A stretch of 64,000 nt of DNA from Gibbula magus (Eukaryota; Mollusca; Gastropoda; Trochida; Trochidae). The stretch's first letter is position 1, and each line of letters begins with the position of its first letter. The DNA is taken from contig OW388296.1 in the NCBI GenBank assembly GCA_936450465.1, positions 55,542,431 to 55,606,430 on the forward strand, in the 5' to 3' direction. Both the position numbers and the translations under genes were made by a program. Positions 1 to 12,800 of this stretch are shown here, in pieces. The notes beneath the pieces are model-generated. The model saw nothing but the letters and a program-made list of their open reading frames with translations, ran no database searches and was not told the origin of the DNA.

Positions 1-2172
1 ATGCTCATTGACATAAGGAACATGATTAATCAGAAACATGACAGCAGCAAAACTACTATACACTTTTATGATATTGTTGAATTATTGAATGTATGCAATT
101 ACTGTTAATAACAAATGCGTTTGCCGTTAACGTCGCACTAATGACGATGAGCACACAATAAGGATTACGACTTTCTTGATTTGTAAAGTTTAAAAAATGC
201 AAACGCAATTAAGAAAGAATGCCTAAAAGACATGCTTATCTATCACCACTAAATATTTCATCTTAAATAGAAGCTTAAATTTCACTTAAAGATAATATCA
301 TCTCTCTGTTTTTTTCGACGTTAATTCGTTTATTCATATAGACAATACTTTCAAGTAAGCAAAACACAAACGATTATTTCGAAGCGTCACCTACTTATCA
401 AGATATTGCCATTCAAAGTTAGTAAAATTGGCCTGCTAATTATCTCATTCTTGAAACAGTTTTCCGCGGCCCCTCAGTGTAGCATAACGATCGTTAGCGA
501 TGTGACGTCATACACAGGAGTTGCTTAATGACATCCTTAGGCGATTTGTCGATTTTCGTTGATAATTCGTTTAAAACATAATAAGAACGTTTTGACATTA
601 CACGTTTCCGACAGAATGGGTGTTTGTGCGTCCGTAGGAAGTAATTTCGGAGTTTTCGGAGCAGTTTTCGATATTCAATCGCTGATTTTAGATTTGTTCT
701 TTTCTCAATCGAGTGGAGTGTTATGCTATCTTATAAGCTACAATTTGTTTTGAAATGAATAACTGACAATTCAAAGATAAAAAAAAAAGATCATGCAATT
801 TTTTTTTTATAAACGCCATTATTAGTTATTTTTGTGTGTGCTTGATTTTGTGTTGGAAGAGGCCTATAGCTTGAAATCTACTGCGTCAATATTTCTCATG
901 GTGACTTTATTTTGCTAATAGAATAGTTGCATTACAACTAAGAAAATCCTATAATTTTCATCAATGTTACTGGTTTACACTTTTTAGAAGAACATATTCG
1001 GGCTATCTTTAAATGTATAGTCGTGTACATTTACAATTACTTAGATTCAGTGTAATACCACTACCATTTTCCTAGCATGTTATATAAAAGGCCTTGCGTT
1101 TTATATTACATGTAGTTTTTGATGGTCAATTCATGTGTTTGTGGAAATAAAATAATGTTTAAATCACTTCGGATAAAAATATGGAAAATATGTCTTTCCC
1201 AATTTCAAATGAAAGTGTTGGAACTATAGAACTTTGATCAACTCACCATGGCCGTGTGTACATGTGTTGTTTGGTTCGCAATTTTAAAAATATAACCCCG
1301 GCAATAGTTCAGTCGTGTAGATTTCCTCTCTTATTTAATATTTATCTAAGTTAGAGTGTCAATAACGCAACTACATCACTTATCGCTACATTGATAAACA
1401 AAAATACTGAAAATATATTTTGTTATTTTGCATAAGGACGAATGTGAAAACAAAAATTATTCAACATGAATGAGGCGTGTAAACACCGTTATAATCCGTA
1501 TGAAATGTGTAATAGATTTCTGTGACGTTTGAACATCTTCATCATTTGACAAGCGTGCCGCCGCCATATTGGGCAACGATAAGAATTGTTCCAAAACACA
1601 TTGCAGAATTACGGGTCCCGCAATGGTCACATCTAGTACTAAACAGTGTTGACATCTGCTGCCATTTGTAGTACCTTTTACGGGGCGTGTATATATGTAA
1701 TTTTGTTGTATAAGGACAAAGGTAAATATGTTATTTAGGCAGTTATGTAAGGCTAATTCTAGTGGATTCTGTCATTAACCGCCAAGCGACTCCTGTGTAT
1801 TACGTCACAAGGCCTAGCACGCGGAATTCGCTATCGGCTAAAGTTTTATGAGGCGTAATTGTGCGGCGTTCTAAAAAGGCGTTCTAAAAGGTGTTTATTG
1901 GTTGAATTGACAAATATCAAGTGGAATCCTCGTCATCTTGGAATATGCTTGAATAAAAACCGAAAAGTGATATGGTCGGGGTTTGTGAGTCTTTAATAAT
2001 TTAAACAAATACCCAACTAATAAGAACAAATCGTTTCAGACAATCAATTAATTCAAGTTTTTTGAGATATCAACTTCCATTGTAGCAATCATTATTTTGA
2101 TCTATAGAAATAAGAAAATCGATGTCAGCTTACTAACATTCCCAAATAAATGAGTGTATCACTGTTGCTAGC

Positions 2173-2418
2173 ATGCTGTATCAGTTTGTGTTTGGTAAGA
2201 GTGGTCAGAAGGAAAAGGTTTTGCCAGATACAGATGATGACGATGAAGTGGTATATGCTTTCAGTGACTATATTGTGGTGACGGTTGAACATGTCGGTAC
2301 CTGCCTTTCATTTGGGAACGCTGACCAAGCACCAGGACCACGCTTCAACTGTAGTCGCTTCGACAGCGATGTCTTAAATTGTGTGACCTTGACCCCATTC
2401 CAACTAAGATGCTCCTGA
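2173..2418 (+). other. Open frame shared by copies A and B, probably not a gene
   Basis: An 81-codon ATG frame with an acidic stretch of four Asp near residues 21-25 and no recognised domain. It is also open in copy B at 13633-13878, where an upstream in-frame ATG at 13581 would add 17 codons. That extension is closed by a stop in copy A. Between the copies I count about five amino-acid-changing differences and one silent difference, so there is no sign of purifying selection. The copy C equivalent (about 27905-28050) is disrupted. It could be a relic exon, but nothing positive supports a gene. Confidence 0.15.
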
Positions 2419-3764
2419 TGGTTGATCATCAATGGACTGAATCACAATAATTCTTACAGGAAATGTAGGTCAACAGTTCCTACTATTCTTAAACAAGCCA
2501 TTGTCAATACCTTCATTATGAAGTTTGACTTGCATTCATCAGAATTGTTATAAAAGTGGCTGCAGACCTGTGTCAAACTGGACGTCTGTATGTAAAGTCC
2601 CGAACGGTCTATTTATGTATAGGGCAAACTGATCATGACCAAAGCTCGGATACCACCAGAAGTCGTTGAACTTTGGACACTTTTCACTTGGAGCCAACGC
2701 AATAATAACTGCAATGACTGTAATATGTTTATTTCAAATTGTATTTTTTAAATGTGTTCTATTTCTTTTGATAAATACTTGATAGTCGGAATTTTATTTT
2801 CAACTAACTTTTGCGTGAGGTTCAATTAACGATTTTATGAAAGAAAATTTGCGAAATATTTGTTTTAATGTAAATGTTGGCACACAGTTCAAAACATATA
2901 GGACGCTCCAGAATATATCAAAGTGTATGAATATACAAGCAGAAACTTTTGTTTATTGTAATGACATTGAATATTGGCATTTTAAATGTGATCCTGCAGT
3001 TAAATATTGAGATTTTGATAATATGTCAAATTGACCTTGATTCAGACAGTTTTGCCCATGGTTGGGACACATTTACATTTTCTTTGTTAAACACTTTCAT
3101 TATTTTAAATGTTTTAAAATATGTAAAATAATTAGACTTTCCTTTGACAACAAAAGTTTACCACTCAAAACCTGAAAAAAGCAAGGCTTGGAAAATTCAT
3201 TAATCAAACAAGATTTAGACATGTCCTGGGGGTAATGATTACTCTATTAAATAATGAATAGCAACATTAGATAATTCCTGTAGATGTTAACACTTAATTA
3301 TTTTTTTTAAATTGTAATATAAAACATTACTAATAATATTATTAAAATGTCTTTTATAACAATGATGCTGCCTTTAAGTCAAGTTAAATATTGAAACAAA
3401 TATATGTAAGTTTAGTAATAGTGCCTTTCATATTTAAGTTTATTTTACAATATTTTATTTTTCAAATTACACATAAAGTTTATTGTTCAAAAGGTAAAAT
3501 ATTTCTTTAATTTGCATACAGCCTTTATGAAATGCAAGTTGCATTTGCACACAAATGAAACAAGCCTTTGCCCGAAGCCTTGATTTGCTGGTGCATTTAT
3601 CTTGATAGTTATACTCGTACTGATTTATTAGAGTAAATTTAGCCCTCAAACATACAGCAAAACAAACACATCGTCTCCAGGGCATACGATGTTGTATGCA
3701 TACTTCGCGAAAGACTTTTTAGTATGAGCACACGAGAGTTGTTTCACAGGGAGTGCTTCTCTTG

Positions 3765-4065
3765 TTCTTCGTCATCTGGCTGGTCGATACCTGTAAATTG
3801 AAGGCAGGTGTTTCACGGTTGACTTGGAGCTACCGATTTGGTCTCCCTATTGATAGAATGGTGTCTATAGTAATACTACATGGGCGTTTACAATTCCCAA
3901 TAGTCATTACACCACCAATTAATAAGGTTCATTATCGACTTCTGATCTAACGATTGGCGATAAGAGGTTATATGGTACAAATAAGGAGATGATGATCGTG
4001 TCTGCCTAATCTGTTGCAAACCTTTAATTGTAGAGATCATTGGTGATTTTAGGATTCATAAAAAA
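3765..4065 (+). repeat. Internal sub-repeat, instance 1 (copy A)
   Basis: A roughly 300-bp sequence beginning near TTCACGGTTGA and ending near TTGGTGAT, with a core around GAGGTTATATGGTACAAA. Diverged versions recur within the same tandem unit near 7965 and 9525, in copy B near 15225, 24708 (partial) and 25545, and beyond the array near 29045. The repeats are far more diverged from each other than copies A and B are, so this family is older than the 11.46-kb array. No coding or transposon hallmark is visible. Confidence 0.7.
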
Positions 4066-4608
4066 ATAAATGTATTTACGTACATATTTACATGTTCAAC
4101 CATGAAGTGAATAATAAAGACTTGGTTATAACTTTGTTTAATATTTAAAAAATGGAAATTCATTGAGCTATAAATAACTTCGAAGTCCTATCAATATGTA
4201 CCAGTTACTATACATTAATGATTTTATTTATGTGTTTTGTGGGCTTCCGACATAAGGAGACAATGCTTTTAGTTTACATAAACTGACCATGCTTGATTTT
4301 GATATATATCAGTCAGGTTTTTTAATACTTGTTTGTTGATAGATACTAGTAATTAATTCACTTACTTTTATTTAATATAATGTATTCACTTGTTGTAGTT
4401 GTTATTTAATTCAGACGAATTCATCTTTATCCAAGCTTATATGTTTAAGACATATTCAAAATAAATAAAATATGTAAAAAAGAATTAGATGACTATCCAA
4501 GATCAATCTGGGAGTGTTAAATTGAATGAAGTTATTGATATGACATTTTTCCAGACAATATGCATGCTAGAGGATTCTAGAGTAATTAATCTGTCGTGTT
4601 GCTGCAAG

Positions 4609-4797
4609 TTAAACTGAGGTACGAAAGTCTTTACCCCTATACAGTTTATAAAGCCCTTCAACTCTCATAAGACGGGTCACCCATCTGTTCATAAACCGCT
4701 CCCGTTGTTGCTGAACTTCAACGATCGCCGTCAACTGAGCTTTGCAAGTTGGAGTCAAATAACATGCTGTGATTACATGACCTTTTACATTAAACAT
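4609..4797 (-). other. Short antisense open frame shared by copies A and B
   Basis: A 62-codon ATG frame on the minus strand, kept open at 22412-22600 in copy B. Comparing the two by eye gives about eleven nucleotide differences, nine of which change the amino acid. That ratio fits neutral drift and does not support a conserved protein. No domain, signal peptide or membrane segment is visible. It is recorded because it is open in both copies. I would not treat it as a gene without transcript evidence. Confidence 0.12.
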
Positions 4798-5877
4798 GGA
4801 TTTTGTATTACTGTGGCAAAATATTTTTGTTTCATGATATAACTCAATATAGACTAGCCACCCACATCAGTAGCAATTGATTTAGTCGACAATGATGCAC
4901 AAAGAACCCCGAAAGGAGAACAATTAATATATATAATATTAAGTATGGATTGATGATGTTTGACGATGTTAACACTGCATCGATATGTTCTTGATCGAAG
5001 TACATAAACATGCACCACATAATTTTTTTAAAAGAAAATATACATTAAGAGATCATTTGATATCGACTTAAGAAGAAAGCAAAAGTTAAATATGAGCTAT
5101 TGGATCCTAGACTACTAGAAAATCTAACTAATTAAATGTTTGCTATAGTTAGAAAAAAATAACTAATTAAATAAAAATTAACAGGCTGCATAATGTTTTT
5201 TTTTATTTAAATAAATTCGGTAATCTTTATTTTTATGATCGATATACACTCATTGAGTTTTAAGGAGTATGTTTTCGTTGTTGTACTGTATAAAGATATA
5301 AAAAAAATAATAATTCAAGATTAAACAATTTTCAAAACACGTTTTAAGTCTCATTAATCTAATGTATAAGGTACAACAGAAGAATATTGACATTTTGCAC
5401 TAAATATTCCAAAAATAACCAAAAATAACATTTTAAAAATAATAATATAGTTTAGGTTTTTGGTTATTTTGCTCTTCTAGAAACTTGACGCCACAAAAAC
5501 CGACTTCTGTAAACTATAGATTAGTTGGTCAAACTGGTTATTAAGTCTATAAACATCTTCAGCAAATAAGCTATTCAAAAGATAAAGTAGGTATCATATG
5601 TTCATTAATGTATGGATGTGTATCTGTGTCTGCATATGAAAGCCAATATCGACACTCGTAAACAAATACTCAATAGCAATGTTTAATAACAATTTATTTG
5701 ATAACTTGTATGTTTTGTAAATGTCTTGTTAATGTGACCTAATGAAGGCTCTGAATTGATAATAGTACTTGAACAAATTTATATCGAATTTAACACGTCA
5801 ATTGATTAAAAAGTAAAAGTTAAGTACTGTAGACTGTGTACTTTTCGACAGAAGAAAAAAACTGCTTTCATTAAAAT

Positions 5878-5878
<1 letters not shown>

Positions 5879-5916
<38 letters not shown>
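5879..5916. repeat. TA dinucleotide microsatellite
   Basis: About 19 uninterrupted AT/TA units in copy A. The corresponding place in copy B (near 24160) has no TA run, so the array expanded or contracted after duplication. Confidence 0.95.
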
Positions 5917-5922
<6 letters not shown>

Positions 5923-6744
5923 ATTAGAAAATGTCTACAATCTTGTATACCACATTGACCTTCCACAAACGTAATTAAAACTCTATTCCGTAGATAGTTT
6001 GTACATAGATACCTTAATACCTTCCACCCACAGAATGTCACAGGTATTTTTATCTATAACATCACGCATATATGATATTGATTATGATAAATTGGATGCA
6101 GGTTCTGAATGAGCAATAACAAACACCTGAGACTTTCTGAAAACCATGAATCAACATTTTTTAATAGATACTTACCAGATAGTTATGCTTCTGTGGCCGA
6201 AATGTCTTTCAAAAGTTCATACGTCATAGCATTATTTTATATTCAACGCAAAGTCACGATCGTTGATAGTCAATAGTCACAAAACTTTCACCAACATATA
6301 GGCATCAAGATTTCCCATTGATTTAGACAAATAACTGAATTGTTTTGCTTATTCGAAAAAAATGAACCTTTCGTAACCTTTCTATTCATACGCTTTTACT
6401 ATACGGTGTTGTATAAACAGTCTACTTTTTGTATTGATTTCTCATATAGTTGTAGAACATTGAAATTCGAATAGGTCGAAGTTCGTCTTCATGTTCAAAG
6501 AGACATAACTCTGTTCTTGCAGAATGTTCCCCCTGACTTACTTCTTCCGATTAAGATCAATATCATATACATAAATTCATAGTTAGGGTTTAATTTGGAC
6601 ATTTACCCAAACATGGAAAATTGCTTATTTTCAGACCTCGAGGGGTATTTCTCTTCTGAGAATACCTGTTCGTTAAAAGTTAAAGATGACAGCATGGTTG
6701 ATAGCTTCATTTTCAACTTTTTCGTTCTTTTGTTTCACATTTAT

Positions 6745-7895
6745 CTTCAATCTTTATTCAATACTTAAAGGTCACAGGCCTATAGTACATTTAATGAAAA
6801 CAATATTTACACATTTGTACAATACATGTAACAGCATATTCTATCTATTCATGTAACATATAATGTCTATCATATCATTTCACATCTAATGACGTCATAC
6901 ATTATATTTTCATATCATATATCACATCCCAAATATTACATTATTTCATTAAATCCTGTCTGTACAAGGCGGCATAATATATGAACATAGAAAGGTTTTG
7001 TAGAATATCTCTATTTGTGTTCGATATCAAGGCAGAAAACTTCATAATATTTAGGTATTTATGATAATATGCTTGTAGATATTTTTCTCTTAGATGTGAG
7101 TGCAGAGGGCATATAAGTAAAAAATTGTATTCTTCTTCTATGAAATCTAAGCGACAAACCTTACAGATTCTTTCTTCACGAGTAATTTTTATATAGCGCC
7201 CTGTCTCAACAGATAGGTCATGAGATGAACATCTAAAACGTGAAAGAGCCATTCGACATTTTTTAACAGTAACTTTTGATAAGTAATCTTCCCTGATTAT
7301 TTCAGATTTAATAATTTTGTAATAAAAACACTTGTTTGTCAGGGTCATTGATGCCGTCCATGTCTGCACATAAATATATTTTAATCTATTGGTTAATGAA
7401 AGTAAAAAGTAGATTTTGAATACACATTTTGGTTGTTCCAAGTATGGCCAAAATCACAATTGAAAACTAGTTTTCTTACACCAGTCACCCAGTTTGTTTT
7501 ACCATTTATCATAAACTAACATCATGTTATAAACTTTTTGGGGTAACATGTCGGAGGGCATGTCTCAGTCAATAGTTAATAACTTTCATATTCGAATATA
7601 TACATAAAAAGGCAATATTCCTCATTCTCCATACTTCATTAGACTAGATGTGTTTATCTTTACACCCAAATACTTTTTGCATCATATAAATGATTTTTTC
7701 TATGGCATCAAAGTTGTGTACGCCCCATACTTCTGACCCATAAAATAAAATTGGGAATATCTTTACGTCAAATATTTAAAAAAAAAGATCTTTATATATT
7801 CAGACTCGGAGACTCCTTTACTAATTAGTGTCACTACTCTGCTTATCTTGGGTAAAACTATCTGCAAAAAATTGTGTTTATTGTTCAATGAGACA
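6745..7895 (-). mobile_element. LINE 3' fragment (CR1/L2-like), 5'-truncated
   Basis: The minus strand of 6941-7441 is open for 166 codons and ends like the C-terminus of many LINE ORF2 proteins. It has a cysteine/histidine knuckle (CKVC, then CPLH twenty residues on) after a 'GRYIKITREER' stretch. Further upstream on the same strand, near 7720, a different frame gives the RT-thumb motif PILFYGSEVWG, so the fragment is broken by frameshifts. The 3' end near 6745-6800 carries AATAAA and a GGCC-rich hairpin shared with two other LINEs in this window. It is absent from copy B. Assignment to CR1/L2 is by motif style only. Confidence 0.75.
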
Positions 7896-7964
7896 GAATT
7901 TCGGCAATATTTTTATTGACATACGCACACTAGAGAAAGTGTTTTTGCTCCATCGTTGAAAGTG

Positions 7965-8270
7965 AAACCGGTCAATAGCTGTAAATAGAAAGCATAGGTT
8001 TCACGGTTGATTTGGTATTCCATATTTGGCCTATTATTGATTCGAAGACTACAGCAATATCATTACGGTTCAAACAATTCTTACCACCATAATATATTAT
8101 ACATGTAAGTAGCTTTATAATCGAATTCTAATTCAGTAATTGACCATGAGAGGTTATGTGGTACAAACGAGGGGGTGATAGAAATATACTTTAACCTTAT
8201 TAGCTGCGACAAATCTTTAATTTATGAGAACTTTGGTGATTTATTTAAGGATTTACGTAAAATAATTGTG
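7965..8270 (+). repeat. Internal sub-repeat, instance 2 (copy A)
   Basis: Second instance in copy A. It matches the instance at 3765 through the TTCACGGTTGA start, the run of 'taccaccata' and the GAGGTTATGTGGTACAAACGA core. The downstream flank at 8272-8330 is shared with the instance at 29045, which ties these two most closely. Confidence 0.65.
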
Positions 8271-8639
8271 TCTACAAGTTCCTTTACATATTCCACATGT
8301 TGAGAATTGCATCCAGTTATATCGGCTTGATCAGAATATTGCTTTTGGAAACGGATTATACATTTAAAATATATTCTTCTGTAATCCCAAGTGTTGGCTG
8401 GTTAATATTAATTTCGTGTTGTATATATCTTACAAAGGCGTTCTGAGTTTAAAATATGTTATGGTTTGACCTAAAGTAAAACAAATTTGGGCAATTACTT
8501 CCTTAACATGGTACAAATAGTAGGCTGAATAACACAGTTATTGATCTAAAATGATTGAAAACTTTGTTGGGTAAATTGATTATTTCAAAAAGACTTTTCT
8601 TGATTTGCAAATATATATATAATATATATTGATACGAAG

Positions 8640-8642
<3 letters not shown>

Positions 8643-8728
<86 letters not shown>
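8643..8728. repeat. Long TA dinucleotide microsatellite
   Basis: About 43 uninterrupted TA units. A shorter TA run lies at 8807-8820. The whole segment is missing from copy B. Confidence 0.95.
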
Positions 8729-8731
<3 letters not shown>

Positions 8732-9524
8732 AAGAGTAAACATCAGATGGTTTTGACTGGATCAATCTTCTTTAATACAATACGATGAGCTCATTTCGAC
8801 CCTTATATATATATATATAACCTCGCGTGAAATTCCATGTACATCTCTTTTAGAAATTAAATTAGAAAATAAAAACCTGATTCAATGTTTTGCATCTTTA
8901 AACGGAAATATCCATACTCAGCAAGCACAATGTTGGCAATGAAAAGGATCGTTGAATATTGTTTACCACCTATCTCTCTTTTGATTAAAAAAACGTCAAA
9001 ATCGGAAATAAGGCAGAATGTTGATATGTCCAGTAACAACAAGTTTTATATCATTTTATTGTTAGGGAAGTGGGTGATTGCATGTTGGATATACACAGGA
9101 TCGGAAATGATAGAATATATAGAAAAATGCTTTAGGATATTGAAGTCTTACAAGCGTATGCATTACATGGTAAAGAGAAAACATAAAGCTGTAACAGCAA
9201 TATTTCAATACATATGAAAAGGAATATATGTTATTAAAATTAATACGAAAATAATCTTTCAATTCTACTGATTTGTAAACCATAAAGTACAAATAAAATA
9301 TTATGTAAGTGATATGTTTTTAATATGTTCGATGTGTGCCAAAGCTGCAGGTGCATTTCTAATCAACGTTTTAAAGTTAACTCATTTAGAACTATTCATT
9401 CATAACCAAAGTAAATCTGCACAACAAAGAATCAGACACACCCAGTGATTGAGGACCACCAAATGAGAGTTATTTTAAATCAAATCCATGCCCTCATCTC
9501 AAAAATAAAACTTAATCAATAATC

Positions 9525-9820
9525 TTAAATACAAGGCGTATGTTCACAGATGATTTGGTATTATGTGGTCTATATATTGATTGATATTGATATTGAGTGT
9601 ATAATAATATTGTATTACAAGGGCGCTTACCATACTATACAATCATTACAACACCAATTTAGAAAGTTCATTATCGACTTCATTTTCAACAATTGACCGT
9701 AAGAGGTTATATGGTACAAACGAGGGGGTGATAGCAATATACCCTGTCTTAATTATATGTGACAAACCTTTCATTGTATAGAACTTCGGTGATATATTTT
9801 AGGGTTTGCACAACATGATA
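9525..9820 (+). repeat. Internal sub-repeat, instance 3 (copy A)
   Basis: Third instance in copy A, matching 25545-25830 of copy B closely and the other instances more loosely. It contains the same GAGGTTATATGGTACAAACGA core and the following GGGGGTGATAGCAATATA. Confidence 0.65.
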
Positions 9821-12800
9821 AGCATAACTGCATTAAATGATATAGACAATCGTTCTCTGGTTATCTGGTTCACGATCGCATCTAAAGAATTTTCAAAATG
9901 TTGTAATAATTTTCGCTTTTTTGAAAATCATAGTAATAATAAGTTTTTTATATATTTTTTTTTATATTAGATGTGGGCGTATATTTATTTACCGTACGTA
10001 ATGTCAACAGCAACTTTCATTTTCAATTTGTATCATCTTACCAGTAAAGGTTCATTTTTGTTAAATAATCCACTATTAATGATTAAATAAGAATGAAACG
10101 AAACAACTCGATAAACAGTTACAACACTCCCTGTTAGTTCACAAGACGCTGATTATCTGTTTTATTCAGATCAGTATATATCCATAATTAGTATTCTGTA
10201 TGTGTCTGAATCTCTATCGTGATTACATCTTAAAGTATACCTATATTTAAAAGCTTGTATGCGTAAAAAATAATTTCTCAATTTTTTACTGTAAGTATAT
10301 TTAATGTTATATTTAGCCTATTAAGGGAATCTAAGGAAAAGCAACTTTAATTTGTGTTGCTTGTCATGCATTCATTGATTTTCTTTTCAATATTAAACCT
10401 GTTATCAAGTTTATAACCTAATACAATCATAAGAGTTCCAAATGGAACATGCACTGATAACAGGAGAACATTGGCATTTGTATTGAACACAAGTGTGTTG
10501 TACTGCAGCAAAATGTCTGTTTACAATACCCTTGCTTCAAAATAAAATTGAACAATCCCAACCCGCCAACATCAGTGAACATTGATCAGTCGGCAGTGAA
10601 CACAAAAACATAGAAATATAAAATAAAATAGAGCACGAAGCTAGCACTATATCCGTCGATTTCATAGATGAATTGAAGTAGGAAGGTTCAAACATTTTTG
10701 GATACTGCCGGTTCACTGTGAGAGGGCAGTTTTAGTATGCAGTCGACATTAATACTACACTGATAAGGTGTAGTTGTCTATGCCACTCAATGAGATAAAC
10801 ATGGTATTTGTCAAGAAATAACCAGATGTCCTCTAAATTTCGAAGAAATATGCCAGATTGTTTCAATATGATAACCGAGACTGAGTGTTTAATATCATGT
10901 TCAGTGACAAACAGACATGTCATAAACATTTTATTTCTAGGAGGTAACTTGATTATATGCCAAAGGTCCATGTGATAGGAAATGATAAGATATATAGTTT
11001 TTTCCTTTATTGGATTTTGAATTCAATAACCTTACCTACATTAGGGCAAATAGATAGAAATTAGTTCAGCCATCAAAGTGAGAAAGTCATAAGTAGCAAT
11101 AATAGTAGTTTCAATTAGACAGTTATGAGAAAACTGTGTGATAAATATGAGATAAAAATGTATGACAGTTTATCAAAATTATAAAATTTATTATTTTTCA
11201 TCCATCCACATTCATATATCTTAATAGGATTTATCTTTGTATTTCCGGATCTCAAATCAAAGTAATATCTAGATTGTCACTTTTATCAAAACAAATATTT
11301 GAACTACTTTCGAACTGACACTTTGATACATATTAATATCAATTAATGACATCCTTTAATTTATCGACAAACATCAAATATGTTCCTTGTAAAAAAAATT
11401 AATTTTAAATATTAATAATTTATAATGTTCAATTACATTTAATTATATAATACTATTGTTTTATGCTCATTGACATAAGGAACATGATTAATCAGAAACA
11501 TGACAGCAGCAAAACTACTATACACTTTTATGATATTGTTGAATTATTGAATGTATGCAATTACTGTTAATAACAAATGCGTTTGCCGTTAACATCGCAC
11601 TAATGACGATGAGCACACAATAAGGATTACGACTTTCTTGATTTGTAAAGTTTAAAAAATGCAAACGCAATTAAGAAAGAATGCCTAATACATGCTTATC
11701 TATCACCACTAAATATTTCATCTTAAATACAAGCTTAAATTTCACTTAAAGATAATATCATCTCTCTGTTTTTTTCGACGTTAATTCGTTTATTCATATA
11801 GACAATACTTTCAAGTAAGCAAAACACAAACGATTATTTCGAAGCGTCACCTACTTATCAAGATATTGCCATTCAAAGTTAGTAAAATTGGCCTGCTAAT
11901 TATCTCATTCTTGAAACAGTTTTCCGCGGCCCCTCAGAGTAGCATAACGATCGTTAGCGATGTGACGTCATACACAGGAGTTGCTTAATGACATCCTTAG
12001 GCGATTTGTCCATTTTCGTTGATAATTCGTTTAAAACATAATAAGAACGTTTTGACATTACACGTTTCCGACAGAATGGGTGTTTGTGCGTCCGTAGGAA
12101 GTAATTTCGGAGTTTTAGGAGCAGTTTTCGATATTCAATCGCTGATTTTAGATTTGTTCTTTTCTCAATCGAGTGTAGTGTTATGCTATCTTATAAGCTA
12201 CAATTTGTTTTGAAATGAATAACTGACAATTCAAAGATAAAAAAAAAAGATCATGCAAATTTTTTTTTTATAAACGCCATTATTAGTTATTTTTTGGGTG
12301 CTTGATTTTGTGTTGGAAGAGGCCTATACCTTGAAATCTACTGCGTCAATATTTCTCATGGTGACTTTATTTTGCTAATAGAATAGTTGCATTACAACTA
12401 AGAAAATCCTATAATTTTCATCAATGTTACTGGTTTACACTTTTTAGAAGAACATATTCGGGCTATCTTTAAATGTATAGTCGTGTACATTTACAATTAC
12501 TTAGATTCAGTGTAATACCACTACCATTTTCCTAGCATGTTATATAAAAGGCCTTGCGTTTTATATTACATGTAGTTTTTGATGGTCAATTCATGTGTTT
12601 GTGGAAATAAAATAATGTTTAAATAACTTTGGATAAAAATATGGAAAATGTGTCTTTCCCAATTTCAAATGAAAGTATTGGAACTATAGAACTTTGATCA
12701 ACTCACCATGGCCGTGTGTACATGTGTTGTTTGGTTCGCAATTTTAAAAATATAACCCCGGCAATAGTTCAGTCGTGTAGATTTCCTCTCTTATTTAATA

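Larger units (their letters stand above)
1..11462. repeat. Tandem array copy A (about 11.46 kb unit)
   Basis: The first bases of the window recur at 11463 and again at 27462 in the same orientation, and the sequence before each restart (for example 11420-11462 and 27420-27461) also matches. This is therefore a head-to-tail array, not a dispersed repeat. Copy A contains no confident gene. It holds sub-repeats near 3765, 7965 and 9525, two TA microsatellites and a LINE 3' fragment at about 6745-7895 that copy B lacks. The first 4.37 kb is almost identical to copy B (about 1-2 % differences in the stretches compared by eye). The remainder is clearly more diverged. Confidence 0.9.

Noticed and set aside
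559..753. A 64-codon frame present in copies A and B (12019-12213)
   Set aside because: It starts at TTG and not at ATG. It is open in both copies because they are almost identical, so this gives no independent support.
1540..1600. YY1-like GCCGCCATATTGGG in copies A and B (about 1558 and 13018), with CRE-like TGACGTCA at 502 and 11962, as a promoter
   Set aside because: The words are suggestive, but no gene, first exon or splice donor can be identified downstream. Not enough to call a promoter.
8580..8765. Open frame of alternating Tyr-Ile through the TA microsatellite
   Set aside because: It is only a translation of the TA repeat and is missing from copy B.
8885..9217. A 110-codon frame in copy A, with an overlapping antisense frame at 9062-9292
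   Set aside because: The copy B equivalent (about 24815-25170) is disrupted by small indels, and there are no recognisable features.
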